Shown here one piece after another: positions 47,161-58,119 of a DNA stretch of 64,000 bases. The stretch is taken from assembly GCA_024364735.1 (NCBI GenBank), contig JAGFNQ010001185.1:1-64000 (forward strand), given 5' to 3'. The notes under the pieces were generated by a model. That model was not told where the DNA came from and searched no databases. It saw only the letters and a list, made by a program, of their open reading frames with translations. Origin of the DNA: Boesenbergia rotunda. Its lineage: Eukaryota > Streptophyta > Magnoliopsida > Zingiberales > Zingiberaceae. The translations under genes and the position numbers were made by a program. Positions within the stretch are counted from its first letter, which is position 1; every line of letters begins with the position of its first letter.

Positions 47161-47565
47161 AAATCCTGCACAGATCTAGAAGATGTGAAACCGGCGGCGA
47201 GATCAACGGCGGAGCCGCGGAGGGCCGGAGGGGTTGGGGTTGGAGAGGAGAGGACCGAATGGCGGAGACGCAGGGCTGCTGGAAGCGGGAGGCGGAGCAG
47301 GCCTGCACAATGGCACCGGAGGACGTGCGAGGCTCGTCGGCGACAAGGGGAACGGTGAGGACGTCCAAGGCTCGTCGGTGAGAAGGGGAACGGCGGGCGA
47401 CCGCGGAGGCGGCGGGGAGGAGGCTCGCTGCGTTGCGTGCGTGACGAATGAATAGGTTTAGTTGTTTTTTTTTTATAATTAAAAAAAAATAGGCTCTGTT
47501 TTTTGTTTTTTTTTTTACCGGGCCCGGAGAGAACCGCCTCCCTAACTTCATAGAAGGTCTGCAAG

Positions 47566-48042
47566 TAGAGATGTCAAACGGGCAACCCGTGGCTAGGCGG
47601 TCGGCTATGACGGGCCGGCCATTGGCGGGCGGGGCGGGTCGATCGTCATCTAGGCGGGTTGGAAAATCCTAACCCAACCAATCCAAAGCGGATCGTGAGT
47701 TAGGAGGGCAACCCGGGCCATCAAAATATTTTTAAAAAATAAAAAAAATTAAAAAAATATATATTAGATTCATCAATCAATATATTAAGAAATATTTTTT
47801 TAAATATAAATGGATACAAACGATACTCATGTGATGAAAATATTATTTTTATTTCAAATAATAATAAAGAAGATATAATTGTCATAAACTTAACTAACAT
47901 GTGATTCTCACCCGCGGGCCAACCCAAGCCGTCGCGGGCGACCCGTGCGGGTCGCGGGCCTAGGCGGGTGGCCCGCGGTGGGCTTGGGTGCTTAATTCTA
48001 CCAACCGCTTAAATTGATTGGCGGACGGGCCAACCCGTGTGT
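47566..48042. mobile_element. GC-rich hAT-like terminal remnant
   Basis: It begins GTAGAGATGTCAAACGGGC, a form typical of hAT termini, and contains many GGGCGGG/CCCGCC words. It ends near GGACGGGCCAACCCGT. An AT-rich middle (47720-47900) holds nothing. It may be the end of the hAT at 43-47 kb or a small non-autonomous relative. Confidence 0.4.
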
Positions 48043-49839
48043 TTATATCATATTCTATAAAATATTTTTTAATTTTATTTGAAATATATTTATTATGATC
48101 GATTCTTAAAATTTTGATATGAAACCCCGTGTCAATTCTCAAAGTTTTGACATGAAGTTGAATATAATTCTCAACTTCAACTTTAAAATCTTTAAATACT
48201 GAAAATATTTGTGATTTTTTTTAAGAAATTTAATCCATACTTTTCTTATGAAGTCATCAATAAAAATAATGAAGAATTTTCTCATACAAAATGATTCTTT
48301 TGACATATTTTCCCAGAGGTCAAAATGAACAAGTTCCAATAGCCTTTTTTGCTCTCCAAGATACTTGTTGTGGGAATGAATCTTGTGTTGCTTTCCAAGG
48401 TGGCATGCTTTTCAAACATCTTCAATTTAATCGATTTTTTACGATCCTCTAATCATCTCTTTTATTGATAATAACTTTAAACTTTAATAATTTAATTATC
48501 GAAACCTATCATGTCACATCTTTGAAACCTTTTTATCGACAACAGTAAACAAAATAAATTTATGGTTTTAAATTTGAGAGGAAATAAATTGTTAGAAGCC
48601 ATATCAATCTTTGCAATAACTTGATTGCCTTTTGATAAGTACAAGCATTATAATACATATGCAAATCATATCCTTTCTTCGTAAGATGGCCAACACTAAG
48701 AAAGTTATTTTTTAAACCAATAACAAAATAAACTTCAAACTTTTTCTCAATATTTTCAAACTTAGTTTTAAAATAAATCTCACCAATTGCTTCAATTTTT
48801 GTGAATACTAGTATCGCCCATCATCACTTCACCATGATTAATTTTAGATAAATTGGAAAATAAGTATTTGTATTACTTGTCATGTGTTTGCTAACCTCAC
48901 TGTCTAGGCACCACATTTCATCAACTTTGATGTCATTGGAAGCAATCCATCTGCATTTTTATATCCACACTTGTGCTAATAGTTATTTCATCTATTTGTT
49001 TGTACAAACAATCCTAGTTTCTAACAATATAACCATATCCTCAGCCTTTTAATAACCATCATTTCCTCTGCCTCTTTGATACTTGAAATTTTGATTTTCA
49101 TCGTTGTCATTTTTATAGTATGGTTGATTATTTTTTTTTGTTTCCATGAGAGTTTGAATCACCACACCATCTAAAATTTTTGCCCTTGCTATAAGATGAA
49201 CCATGACCTCTAATAGAAACTTGGAATTTAAGAGTTTAACCATATTGTTGTGATGGGGCCAACAATAAATTAATCTTTACTTCATGGGCTCTTAGAATTC
49301 CTTGTTGATTCTCCAAAATCATGCTCATCAAATCTCTTGTTTACTCAATAGCAGTAATAAGACTAAAATATTTTTAGGAAGAGAACGAAGTACCTTGTGT
49401 ACAATCCTAAGATCATCCAAAGTTTCACCATTCGAAGCCATTTGATTCACTATGGAACCAACTGTGGTGAAATACTCAGCAAAACGATCAATTTCTTTCA
49501 TCTTCGATTTTTCAAATTCTGATCTCAAAATTTAAAGTTGAGCATTCATCACTTGTTCATTACCTTATAATCTTCTTTTAGAATTTCCCTGGCTTGCTTT
49601 AATGCCTTTTCTTTTTGGATTTTCTTATACCACTTTATCTATTACGAGACTGATTTGATTGAGAGCATGAATATCCTTCTTTTTAACATCACTCAAGACT
49701 TCTTCATCTTTAGGCTCAATAAAGCCTTTATTAACTATATTCCACAAGTCAAATAATTTCAACCAAACTTCAAATATATTGTTTCAATAATCATAATCTT
49801 CTTTGTTGAAAGTATGTAAAAATGGAGTAGCAATATTTC
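48042..49839 (-). pseudogene. Copia C: gag to integrase core
   Basis: From 49839 leftwards on the minus strand: RNIATPFLHTFNKEDYDY (gag start; its ATG lies across the insertion at about 53470), UBN2 gag (SEFEKSKMKEIDRFAEYFTTVGSIVNQM, LDDLRIVHKVLRSLPKN; 49528-49328), a knuckle/protease stretch in broken frames, and integrase (MELVHFDLWENM, FIIFIDDFIRKVWIKFLKK; 48339-48139). Stops throughout. The last 150 bases overlap in content with 42720-42880. Confidence 0.75.
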
Positions 49840-50282
49840 TAGGGGTGCGTTTGGTTAAAGGTGTTCTGTGATAACCTTGGTTATTTATCCAAAGTTATCA
49901 ATAAAAATTTTGTTTGGTTTAGGTAACGAAGAATTCCCAAATAATCAATTATACCCGCCACATTAGCAAAAGTGGACATATAACTCGGAATCAGAAAACC
50001 AAGGAAAAGCCTAATTTTTCTCAATTCTGGGGTTAAGATAATTTTTTTCGAAAATTAACCTTCATTATTTCCTGTTTATGACTCAAATACCCTTAACAAT
50101 CAATTAAATTACATAATACCCTAAATAAATATTATTTTCGGTCGAACTCACGCACTGACTCACGCGACTCCTCCCAGCGGCGATTCACCCTAGCAGAGCA
50201 GTGATTCACAGCGTCGAACGCTCGTGCTTGTCGAACGCCGCCCGTTTCGGTGGCGTCGCCTCTCTTCGACGTCTCAGCGACG

Positions 50283-50570
50283 ATGCTTCGGCTTCTTCTA
50301 CTCTATCGCCCTCATCGTTCATGGTCCTCTTCGGTAGCTCTAGAGGACTCACCGTTTGTACAATTCCAGCGCGCCTTCGCCTCGGCCGGCGATCGGCGAA
50401 GACACCATGAGAAATGGCCAAAACCCCTTCCCTTGGATCGAGCCCAGCTCGACCTCGTCGTCTCCCAACACCCTCCTCTCTTCGGCGTGTCCAATCTCGC
50501 TAACACCCTTGCCCGCCTCCCCGACCCTCGCCTTTGTCCCCATCTCTTCTCCCAGCACCCTCCTCGCTTC
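50283..50570 (+). pseudogene. Captured fragment of a host gene, organelle-targeted type
   Basis: The ATG at 50283 opens an Arg/Ser/Leu-rich start without acids (MLRLLLLYRPHRSWSSSVAL), like a mitochondrial transit peptide. It then gives DRAQLDLVVSQHPPLFGVSNLANTLARLPDPRLCPHLFSQ, which recalls the N-terminal part of plant pentatricopeptide-repeat proteins (weak recognition). It is cut at 50570 by a solo LTR. Related GC-rich sequence continues at 52476-52680. Its GC content is far above that of the surrounding DNA. Confidence 0.45.
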
Positions 50571-50639
50571 TGTTGATGCAGTCTGGCCCGATTGTTATTT
50601 TGGTGTTGACACCGATTTAAATTTGGCTGGGTGAATTCG

Positions 50640-51060
50640 GATTAAGTCTTGGTCGGGGACTGGGCACGGAGTGATTGAAATCCTAGCAAGTGAAGCTAGG
50701 TTGATTGAAATCCGGTGAGTGAAGCGGGGTCCTAATGAGTGAAGTCAGGTGATCGAAATCCCGGTGAGCGAAGTCGGGTCTTGGTGAGTGAAGCTAGGTG
50801 ACTGAAATCCCGGTGAGTGAAGTCGGGTCCCGGTGAGTGAAATCGGGTGACCAAACCCTGGTGAGTGAAGTCAGGTCCTAGCGAGTGAAGCTAGGTTGAA
50901 TGAAATCCCGGTGAGTGAAGCCGGGTCCCGGTGAGTGAAGCCGGGTCCCGGTGAGTGAAGCCGGGTCCCGGTGAGTGAAGCCGGGTCCCGGTGAGTGAAG
51001 TCAAGTCCTAGTGAGTGAAGCTAGGTCGAATGAAGTCCCGATGAGTGAAGCTAGGCACGG
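50640..51060. repeat. Tandem hairpin units (GGTGAGTGAAG core) in the solo LTR
   Basis: Units of about 20 bp have a constant loop GTGAGTGAAG and stems that vary in concert: CCCGG/CCGGG, CCTAG/CTAGG. Five nearly identical GC units lie at 50905-51005. Confidence 0.75.
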
Positions 51061-51144
51061 AGTCTTGGTCCGGGGGACTGAGCACGAGTCAGAGAAGGCT
51101 AGGGAGCTCGTTCTCTTGACTTAGGGTTGAATTGGTTGGAGCTG

Positions 51145-51661
51145 GATCGGTCTGGAGACCGATCAGGGAGTTGGCACGAACTCCCTGTTGTGGGTCAGTC
51201 TGATGACCAATCAGGGAGAGAACAGAAAGGTTTCTATTTGGTTTCTGATCGTTCTGGTGAACGATTAGAGAAGAGGTCAATAGCTTTGGGAAGAGACCTT
51301 GATCGATCAGTGTGACCGATCAAAATGTCGGAGGTTTCTCACCCTGACCGATCAGGATGGCTCCTGATTGGAGGGATTGACCTGATCAGTCACCAGACCG
51401 ATCAGGGCACAACCTGATCAGTCTAGTGACCGATCAGGAGGCATTGGTTGGAAAAAGTTGAAGGTTCTTTCTTCAGCTGTTGGATCGGTCTGGTGACCGA
51501 TCCCCAATACTTGATCGGTCAGTGTGACCGATCACAAGAAGTTCGTGATCCCCAGTTTCTCACTGTGGACCGATCAGGCTAGAGCCTGATCGTTCAGGGC
51601 TTACCCTGATCGGTCTGGTGACCGATTAAAGTCATCTCTGATTGGTCTAGTGACCGATCAG
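51145..51661. repeat. GATCGGTC/GACCGATC inverted-repeat array in the solo LTR
   Basis: About a dozen 20-22-bp units of the form GATCGGTC-NNNN-GACCGATC (first one 51145-51164), with some units half or mutated. This takes the place that CAGTCGACTG or GGGCGCCC arrays hold in the other LTRs. I could not find a clear TATA box just downstream. Confidence 0.75.
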
Positions 51662-52951
51662 TAGTTGTAATTTTAATTTGAAATCGCTATTAGACGTTCT
51701 GATCGCGTCTATTTTTCTCTGCGTTTTCTCTGCTGCCTTAGTGATATTGTTTGATATGCTTTGCTAAGCTTCTGATCAGTGTGCAGGTTAGACAGGGATG
51801 ATACAAACCAAGGAGAAGAGTCAATGGCAACTTTCACCGTGGCAGGTTTGTATGTATTCGATTTTCAGGTTTCAACGGCTTCCTGGCACGGTTGGCGACT
51901 GACGGAGGCTCAACTGAAGAGGTCTTCAGTGGACTGAGCGCTCAGTGGAGTCAGGGGGTCAGGCTGTGGCTCAGTGGATGCTGATGGAGCTTGCGATGGG
52001 AGCAGGAGTTTAAGAGGAAACTGAGATGCAGAGGAGCGATGGAAAAAACAGACAGAAAAACTGGGGAAGTGTTTGCTGTTGTTTTGAGCTCGCTGTATCG
52101 TCTTGCTTGAGTGCTCCTGTTACATCCTTGTGAGCGTTCCTTCTTGTCGTCGAGTGCACTTAATCTCATATCATCTTGAGGCGATTATGGAGAGGTTTCT
52201 CCACCGAGAAGGAGACGCTATTATATCCGGGTTCACCGGGGCTTTATCTGCCAACGATCAAGGGATCGCCCACCTCACGGGCACGCCAAGGAGTAGGGGC
52301 AAGTTATCCCCGAACCTTGTACATCGCTGTGTTAGCGTCGGTTTGGTTTGCTTCCTTTTTCAGTTTCTGCATTTCTGTTGTGTATAATCTCTTAAGTGCA
52401 GAAAGCTTCAAAGCGCGAATAGTTTGTGTTTGGCTACATTCACCCCCCCCTCTATAGCCATCCGAAGTACCAACAGCTTCGTCTTCTTTTAAATCTTTTT
52501 AGTTTCCTTGCAAAACCTCATGCTGTTGATGATGCCGAGAAAGCCAACGACGCTTCGCTTTCATGCCAGTTTAGCGACGATTCACCATCGTCGTCTGGTG
52601 TCTTCCCGGTCGCTTCGCTTTCACGCTGTTGATGACGCCGAGAAAGCTATCGCTCTCCTCTGTTTCTCACTTTGATGGATTGGAAAATCATATTTTTTTA
52701 GGAAATAATTTTTAAATATTCTTTAATTTTTTAAAAAATGATTTTTTTTTAAAAAATAGAGATAAAAACAGTAAATTAAATATCATTTTAAAAAAATCAC
52801 ATATCATCAAAATAGTAACGCATCAACCAAAAAAGAAATAAAAAACAATAATTTGATATACATTAAAATCAAGGGTAATATAGTAATTGTCATATTAGAT
52901 TATACATTAAAACTTTCAACCAAACAAATTTTTTCCCACTACCAAAGATTA

Positions 52952-53344
52952 GGGCAGGGATCCTCTGGTCCCAAAATCCCTGGACCACACTAAAATTACG
53001 GCCGGATCGTGATTGTGATCTGGCCGTAATTTATTTCGATCCCCTCTAGGGTTCACCGTGCCCCTCAAGTTATAGTTTAGGTTCGGGCGGGTGGCCGGAG
53101 GCCACCCGACGGCCTAAACCCTAAATCTGGATTTAGGATTTAGGGTTTAGGGTTTTAGATTTAGGGTCTAGGCCGTCGGGTGGCCTCCGGCCACCCGCAC
53201 GAACCCAAACTATAACTTGAGGGGCACGGTGAACCCTAGAGGGCATCGAAACAAATTGCGGCCGGATCGCAATCACAATCCGACCGTAATTTTAGTGTGG
53301 ACCAGGGATGGACCAGGGATTTTGGGACCAGAGGATCCCTGCCC
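52952..53344. mobile_element. Foldback MULE-type MITE
   Basis: Two arms of about 180 bp (52952-53130 and 53166-53344) are nearly perfect inverted copies, starting GGGCAGGGATCC and ending GGATCCCTGCCC. They are separated by a short AAACCCTAAATC-rich loop. Flanks CAAAGATTA (52943-52951) and CAACGATTA (53345-53353) form a 9-bp TSD with one mismatch, the Mutator-like size. No coding. Confidence 0.82.
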
Positions 53345-53501
53345 CAACGATTAAACCAAACAACATTAGTTATATCTTATTCCCTATAACCTTGGTTATG
53401 TGATTACCTGGTAATCACATGCCCAAGGTTATCAAGGAACACCCTCAACCAAACGCACCCTAGATGTCATTTTTCTTGAACCTCTCCTAGCTGCTACCAA
53501 T

Positions 53502-53695
53502 TAAAGGGGAAGAAGATATAATATTTGGGGATGGAAGGAGAGTGTAATAATTTAGAGGAGGAATATAGCTAAGGAAGAAATTTAACTTTTTCTCTTAATA
53601 TATTTTTTTTCATATCAAAATTGGCTTATATAGCCATGACAAAGGAAGCCCAAAAATAATTTGGTTATTCCTACATTAAATATAATATTATATTT
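53502..53695 (-). repeat. 5' LTR of Copia C, left piece, interrupted by element D
   Basis: A decayed PBS (minus AATTGGTAGCAGCT, about 53487-53501) precedes an AT-rich LTR starting at about 53502. Element D enters at 53696. The LTR should continue from 62177 to roughly 62330, where I cannot see its end. Confidence 0.5.
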
Positions 53696-53809
53696 TGTTG
53701 GTGCAGACAGCACCTAAGTCGAACCTATGTTTTGATAAATGGCAAAGAGTTCAAAAGTTAAGTCTTATTTGTTATCTAACATGTTGCTTGAGTGTGCAGG
53801 TTGAAGTCC

Positions 53810-54095
53810 TAGCAAAGGAATGCTAGGCACCTAGCGAAGGAATGCTAAGCACTGAAACCCTAAGTCCTGGTGAAGGACAGCTGGGCACCTAGCGAAGGGC
53901 TACTAGGATACGAAGACCTAGCGAAGGACTGCTAGGCACCGGGCGAAGGACAGCCTGGGATCCAAGACCTAGCGAAGGACTGCTAGGCACCCGGCGAAGG
54001 ACTGCCAGGATCCGAAGACCTGGCGAAGGACTGCTAGGCACCGGGCGAAGGACAGCCTGGTATCCAAGACCTGGCAAAGGACCGCTAGGCAAAAG
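53810..54095. repeat. Hairpin array in 5' LTR of element D
   Basis: Units share a GAAGGACT or similar loop with matched stems that change together: CCTAGC-GAAGGACT-GCTAGG, CCTGGC-GAAGGACT-GCCAGG. Repeated in the 3' LTR at 60918-61200. Open frames in this stretch are repeat translations. Confidence 0.75.
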
Positions 54096-54359
54096 TCCAA
54101 CCGGAGGAGCTGGTTGGCAACAGGTAAATTCTCCTGAGAGGAGTAGGTAAGGACGCGTTCCCCGTCGAGGGAACAGTAGGCGTCGGTTCGACCTAGGGCT
54201 CCATTTTGGAGACCCAAAGTCAGAACCAAGACAGCTAAGGCTGTATAAAACTAATACATTATTGCTCTGTGTTGTTTTGGACTAACCCTGGATGCAGGAC
54301 CGAAGGAACGAGTGTCTGCAGCTCAGAAAGCCTCAAAGGAGTGAGGCAGAAGCTGAGTA

Positions 54360-54694
54360 TAGCGCCCCCAGTGTCCTGGGCGCCCCCAAGGTGAATACAA
54401 AACAAGAAGAGCAAAAGTATGCTTCGAAAGCTAAGTGGGCGGGGCGCCCCCGTGCTCCCGGGCGCCCCCGTGCTCCCTGGCGCCCCTAGTGCCCAGGGCG
54501 CCCCACACCCAAGCCACCGAAGCGGATAACTCTGATCCAGCCGAGAAGCTCGCTGAAAAGGTCAACCAGGGCGCCCCCAGAGTCAATCCTCAGCCCTATT
54601 CGAGTGGGATAAGGGCTGACCGAGGTAATTCCGGATCGAATGACACGTGGGGGGCACCCCCAACGTTCAGGGCGCCCCGAAGTGCTATAAATAG
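54360..54694 (+). promoter_or_regulatory. 5' LTR promoter of element D: GGGCGCCC array and TATA
   Basis: GGGCGCCC-type palindromes start at 54360 (two changes), 54378, 54442, 54460, 54478 (one change), 54496, 54569, about 54651 (one change) and 54669. Adjacent copies are 18 bp apart. The TATA box CTATAAATAG is at 54685-54694, immediately after the last copy. Confidence 0.68.
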
Positions 54695-55328
54695 CACCCA
54701 ACACCAAGGCTTCTCGACAATCAATCCTTCCAACGCACTCACGCTCTTCTACTCCCGCGCTCTGCTCCGGAAACCTCCCGACTCGAGATACAAGCGCCGA
54801 CGACGTCCCTTTGCTCCGAAAATACAATCTACACCGGACGTCGGTAACGAAGAGCTGCTTTTAAGTTTACTGTACTATTTTTGTAATACATTTTGTAAAC
54901 TGTTTTTGCGCACATATAGAAGTGCCCGCAGTAAACGGTCAACGACCGTGGGCCTTGGAGTAGGAGCCGACCGCGACTCCGAACCAAGTAAAATCGTGGT
55001 GTTCGCGTGTGTTTTACTTTATTTATTTCCGCTGCTAATTCTTTTTTACAAATCCGAACGTTTTACGATATTCACCCCCCCTCTATCGTTCTTCTCGATC
55101 CAACAAGTGGTATCAGAGCGGGGAAGCTCAAATTTGGTGCAACCACCAGTTTGAGAATTTTTCGGATTTTCGTAAAATTATTTCTTTTTTTTCGAATTCT
55201 TATCGTTAATCGAGATCAGTGCAACACCCCTCGATATTTAATTTTCTTTATCCCGCACTACTAATCCAAGACCAATTCTTGGGACAAAGTTTTTCTTTCT
55301 CTTCTCTCTTTTTCAGATAAAATCCTTA

Positions 55329-56988
55329 ATGGCCATGCAAGAAGGATTCAGCACAGCCAAACCTCCACTTTTCAGTGGAGAAGACTTTTCCTACTGGAAA
55401 AGTCGAATGGAGGTCCACCTGAAAACTCAGGTGGACATGTGGATAATCATCCAGTCTGGACTGAAAATTCCAAAGAACGCTGAAGGAGTACCACAGTAGT
55501 ACAGTGAGTGGGATACCGCTCTGAAAAGAAGAATTGAAGCGGATGCTAAAGCAACCCAGACCCTCCAATGCGGTCTAACAAAAGAGGAGCTGAACCGGGT
55601 GGGTCCATTCAACAGTGCCAAGGAGCTGTGGGGTAAACTGATCGAGTTGCACGAAGGAACTTCAGATACTCGAATCAGTAAGAGAGATCTCCTCCTGAAC
55701 AAGCTGTACACGATCAAGATGAATGACAATGAAACAGCAGTACAGCTCCATGCCAGAATTCAGGAATTAATGAACGGACTACACACAATCGGTCACAAGG
55801 TAGAAAATCGTGACCTAATAAGGTACGCTCTTAACGCTTTCCCAAGAAACACCTTATGGGCATCTATGGTAGATGCTTACAAAGTTTCTAGGGATCTTTC
55901 CAAAATTAAGTTAGATGAACTTTTTTCTGAACTTGAATTGCATGAGCAGACTAACTGCATTTGGCCGAGAAAGGTATTGCCTTTGTTGCAGGTAAAACTA
56001 GAAGGACAACCAAAAAGAAGCCTCAACCTGCACCCAAGTTTGACTCAGATTCAGACTCAGAAGATAGCGAGGGAAATAGGCCTAAGTTGGTTCGGCTAGC
56101 CCGAGACTACTACAAAGAACTGAAGAACTGAAGAACTAAACCAACAGAAGAAAAGCCAGCCGAAGAAAGGAAGAATCAGCTGAACCCTCGACTGAAAAGA
56201 ACAAACCCAATGTAACTTGCTACGAGTGCAAGAAGAAGGGTCACTACAAGACTGAATGCCCCAACCTGAAGGAAACAAAGAAGACAAGAAAGAAGAAAGC
56301 ACTTCAGGCAACGTGGGACGAGTCCTCCTCCGAAGAAGAAGAAGAGGTCCCACAGTCGAACCTGCTCGCACTAACCGCTTCAGAAGAAATAAAGACAGAG
56401 TTAGAGTCGGAGCCGAACGATGGCAAACGCACATTCTCGGAGGACGGCGAAATAACTGTAAGTGGTTTTACAAGAATTCAATTAAATGAGTTAATTTCGT
56501 ATCTTTCTCGAGATTTGGCGAAAGCTAAACTCCGAGTCGAATCTCTCCGACAAGAAGTAAAATTCCTGAAAGAGAAAGCTGACTCTAGATCCTTAATTGA
56601 GAAGGTTTAAGAAGGAACCTCTACTCAAGTTGAAAAACTTGAGAAAGAGAACTCCTCCTTGAAAACTCAAGTTAAGGACCTTAGATCAGTTTTAGAACGA
56701 TTCACTTCTGGTTCCAAGGGTCTTGACATGATTCTTGGAAAACAGAAGTCAGTTCTAAATCGATCTAGACTAGGCTATATAACCAAATCTAGACAAAGAT
56801 CCTACTATGCTGTACTGAACCAGTCCAAACCTAAAGTTCAGGCATGGGTACCCAAACTGTGCCTGAACAAACAAACTGGATCAAATCAGTATTGGATCCC
56901 CAAGGACAAGATTCACATCTTGCCTAACTATTATCGTGGCTTTAGTCCAGGGGGAGCCAAATTAAAAACTATATTTATTGTTAGATAA
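55329..56988 (+). pseudogene. Copia-type gag of element D, broken
   Basis: The ATG at 55329 opens MAMQEGFSTAKPPLFSGEDFSYW, 220 bases after the LTR. UBN2 gag follows (TLQCGLTKEELNRVGPFNSAKELW, AVQLHARIQELMNGLHTIG, NTLWASMVDAYKVSRDL). Lesions: a TAG at 55497, a frameshift near 55955, one near 56110 and a stop near 56608. One knuckle CYECKKKGHYKTEC (about 56218-56260), an acidic/Ser tract, coiled coil (KLEKENSSLKTQVKDLRSVLERF) and a final basic segment to 56988. Where protease would begin the sequence turns non-coding. Packages RNA in virus-like particles. Confidence 0.88.
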
Positions 56989-57792
56989 AATTCAATCTTT
57001 GTCTGCAAATTGCATGATTGCTTGTTTATTTAATTTCTGTTATTTATAATGTTTAGACTTAGGATTGATTAGTTTAAGGATTGAACCAACTTAACTGAAA
57101 TTTAAACAACATATATTGGGTGGAGGTGAGATGATAGTACGTTAGGGAAGCCAATTCTAATAAGGTCAAGTATACTCTACTTGGTCTTTTTAGACTGGTG
57201 AAACTAGCCGAAGCTACCGATCCAAGACCCAAGCTAGTTAGACCAGAATTTTTTAAGAAATAGTTTTGAAAATGAAATTTCATTAAAAAGCTTTGTCAAG
57301 GAAAGGGTTGATGATCCAATAAGGCTACGGCCAAAGAAGGCCTAGTGCCTCGCCAAGACCTGGAAGCTAATTTTTGAAATTCAAATTCAAACTATTCTTT
57401 GTCAAATTCGAATCTAACATAAATTTTTAGTTGATTGTAGATTCAAACATTTTTTTCAACTCAAAATCAACTGTTTTCAAAATTAAATTAAGTTTTTCAT
57501 AATTTTTCAAATTAATTCTAACTACCAAAACCTGTCTCACAAAAACTATAAGGTTAACGTGATTGATAACCCTAGATTGGGTGGGACGGCAAACTTAATC
57601 AAAATTCAGTTATTAACTGCATCTTTGTTATTAGATACAAACATTTAGTTTAGAACGGCATTGACTTAACGCTAGTCAAACCATGGTCATATTAGTCAAA
57701 CCATAGTCAAATTAGTCAAACCATGATCAAAATAGTCAAACCATGGTTAAACCTGTCAAATCTAGTTAAACCTGCTCAAACAGGTCTATCCC
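56989..57792. other. Non-coding spacer where pol is missing
   Basis: AT-rich DNA with a short run of repeated AGTCAAACCATGGTCAAA-type words at 57670-57780. No protease, integrase or RT motif can be read on either strand. Confidence 0.6.
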
Positions 57793-58016
57793 GGGCGCCC
57801 GTGAACCCTCGGGCGCTCCCCCTTGTCGTTCCTGTCTCCTTCAAGCAGAAAAGCTGCAAAAGATATTGACCAGGGCGCCCGGGTCCTCACGGGCGCCCCC
57901 ATATGAGTGGTCAAAAGCTGAAAGCTGCCAAAAGGCAGCTGCAGCTCTGTGGGGGGCGCCCTCGCTTGCCGGGGCGCCCTCACACACCAGGGCGCTCGGC
58001 CGAGCCCTATAAAAAG
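57793..58016 (+). promoter_or_regulatory. Internal ORF2 promoter of element D
   Basis: GGGCGCCC-type palindromes start at 57793, 57811, 57873, 57891, 57954, 57972 and 57990. Within every group the step is exactly 18 bp, as in the LTRs of this element. The TATA box CTATAAAAAG at 58007-58016 follows directly, and the ORF2 ATG lies 104 bases further on after a C/T-rich leader. Confidence 0.7.
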
Positions 58017-58119
58017 CCTTCCAGCCTCACTTACTTCCCACACCAAAACTCCTCTCCTCTTCAACTCCCTACCTTACAACAAGAGACCTTGCAACATTCT
58101 CAAGCTCTCAGCCTCGACA

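Larger units (their letters stand above)
50571..52475 (+). mobile_element. Solo LTR of a SIRE-like element
   Basis: It starts TGTTGATGCAG and ends GTACCAACA, with the 5-bp TSD GCTTC at 50566-50570 and 52476-52480. 1905 bp, no internal region. The right part (GGAGAGGTTTCTCCACCGAG ... TTCACCCCCCCC) is similar in plan to LTRs B and C. It has two arrays: hairpin units at 50640-51060 and GATCGGTC/GACCGATC units at 51145-51661. Confidence 0.88.
49843..53460. mobile_element. TIR DNA element inserted in Copia C gag
   Basis: The left end GGGTGCGTTTGGTTAAAGG and the inverse of the right end GGGTGCGTTTGGTTGAGGG match at 17 of 19 bases. TAG flanks both sides (49840-49842 and 53461-53463). Removing the element joins the Copia C gag start (ATGACATCT) to its continuation, which confirms the limits. 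Inside are a gene fragment, a solo LTR and a foldback MITE. Superfamily uncertain (PIF/Harbinger-like by TSD length). Confidence 0.75.
53696..55105 (+). repeat. 5' LTR of element D
   Basis: 1410 bp. From left to right: a hairpin array (53810-54095), further short hairpins, the GGGCGCCC array, a TATA box at 54685, then a U5-like part ending TTCTCGATCCAACA. It differs from the 3' LTR by point changes and by gain or loss of whole 18-bp units. Confidence 0.92.

Noticed and set aside
47127..47564. 145-codon minus-strand frame near the hAT
   Set aside because: Composition follows the GC-rich block and a T run. No domain is recognisable. More likely a promoter or non-coding exon.
53889..54229. Open frames on the minus strand with VLRPVPSSPSLGL repeats (also 60997-61337)
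   Set aside because: They are the hairpin array of the element D LTRs read in the opposite strand.
54435..55154. 239-codon open frame in the 5' LTR of element D
   Set aside because: It crosses the GGGCGCCC array, the TATA box and the LTR/PBS border. The counterpart in the 3' LTR is broken, so it is not a protein gene.
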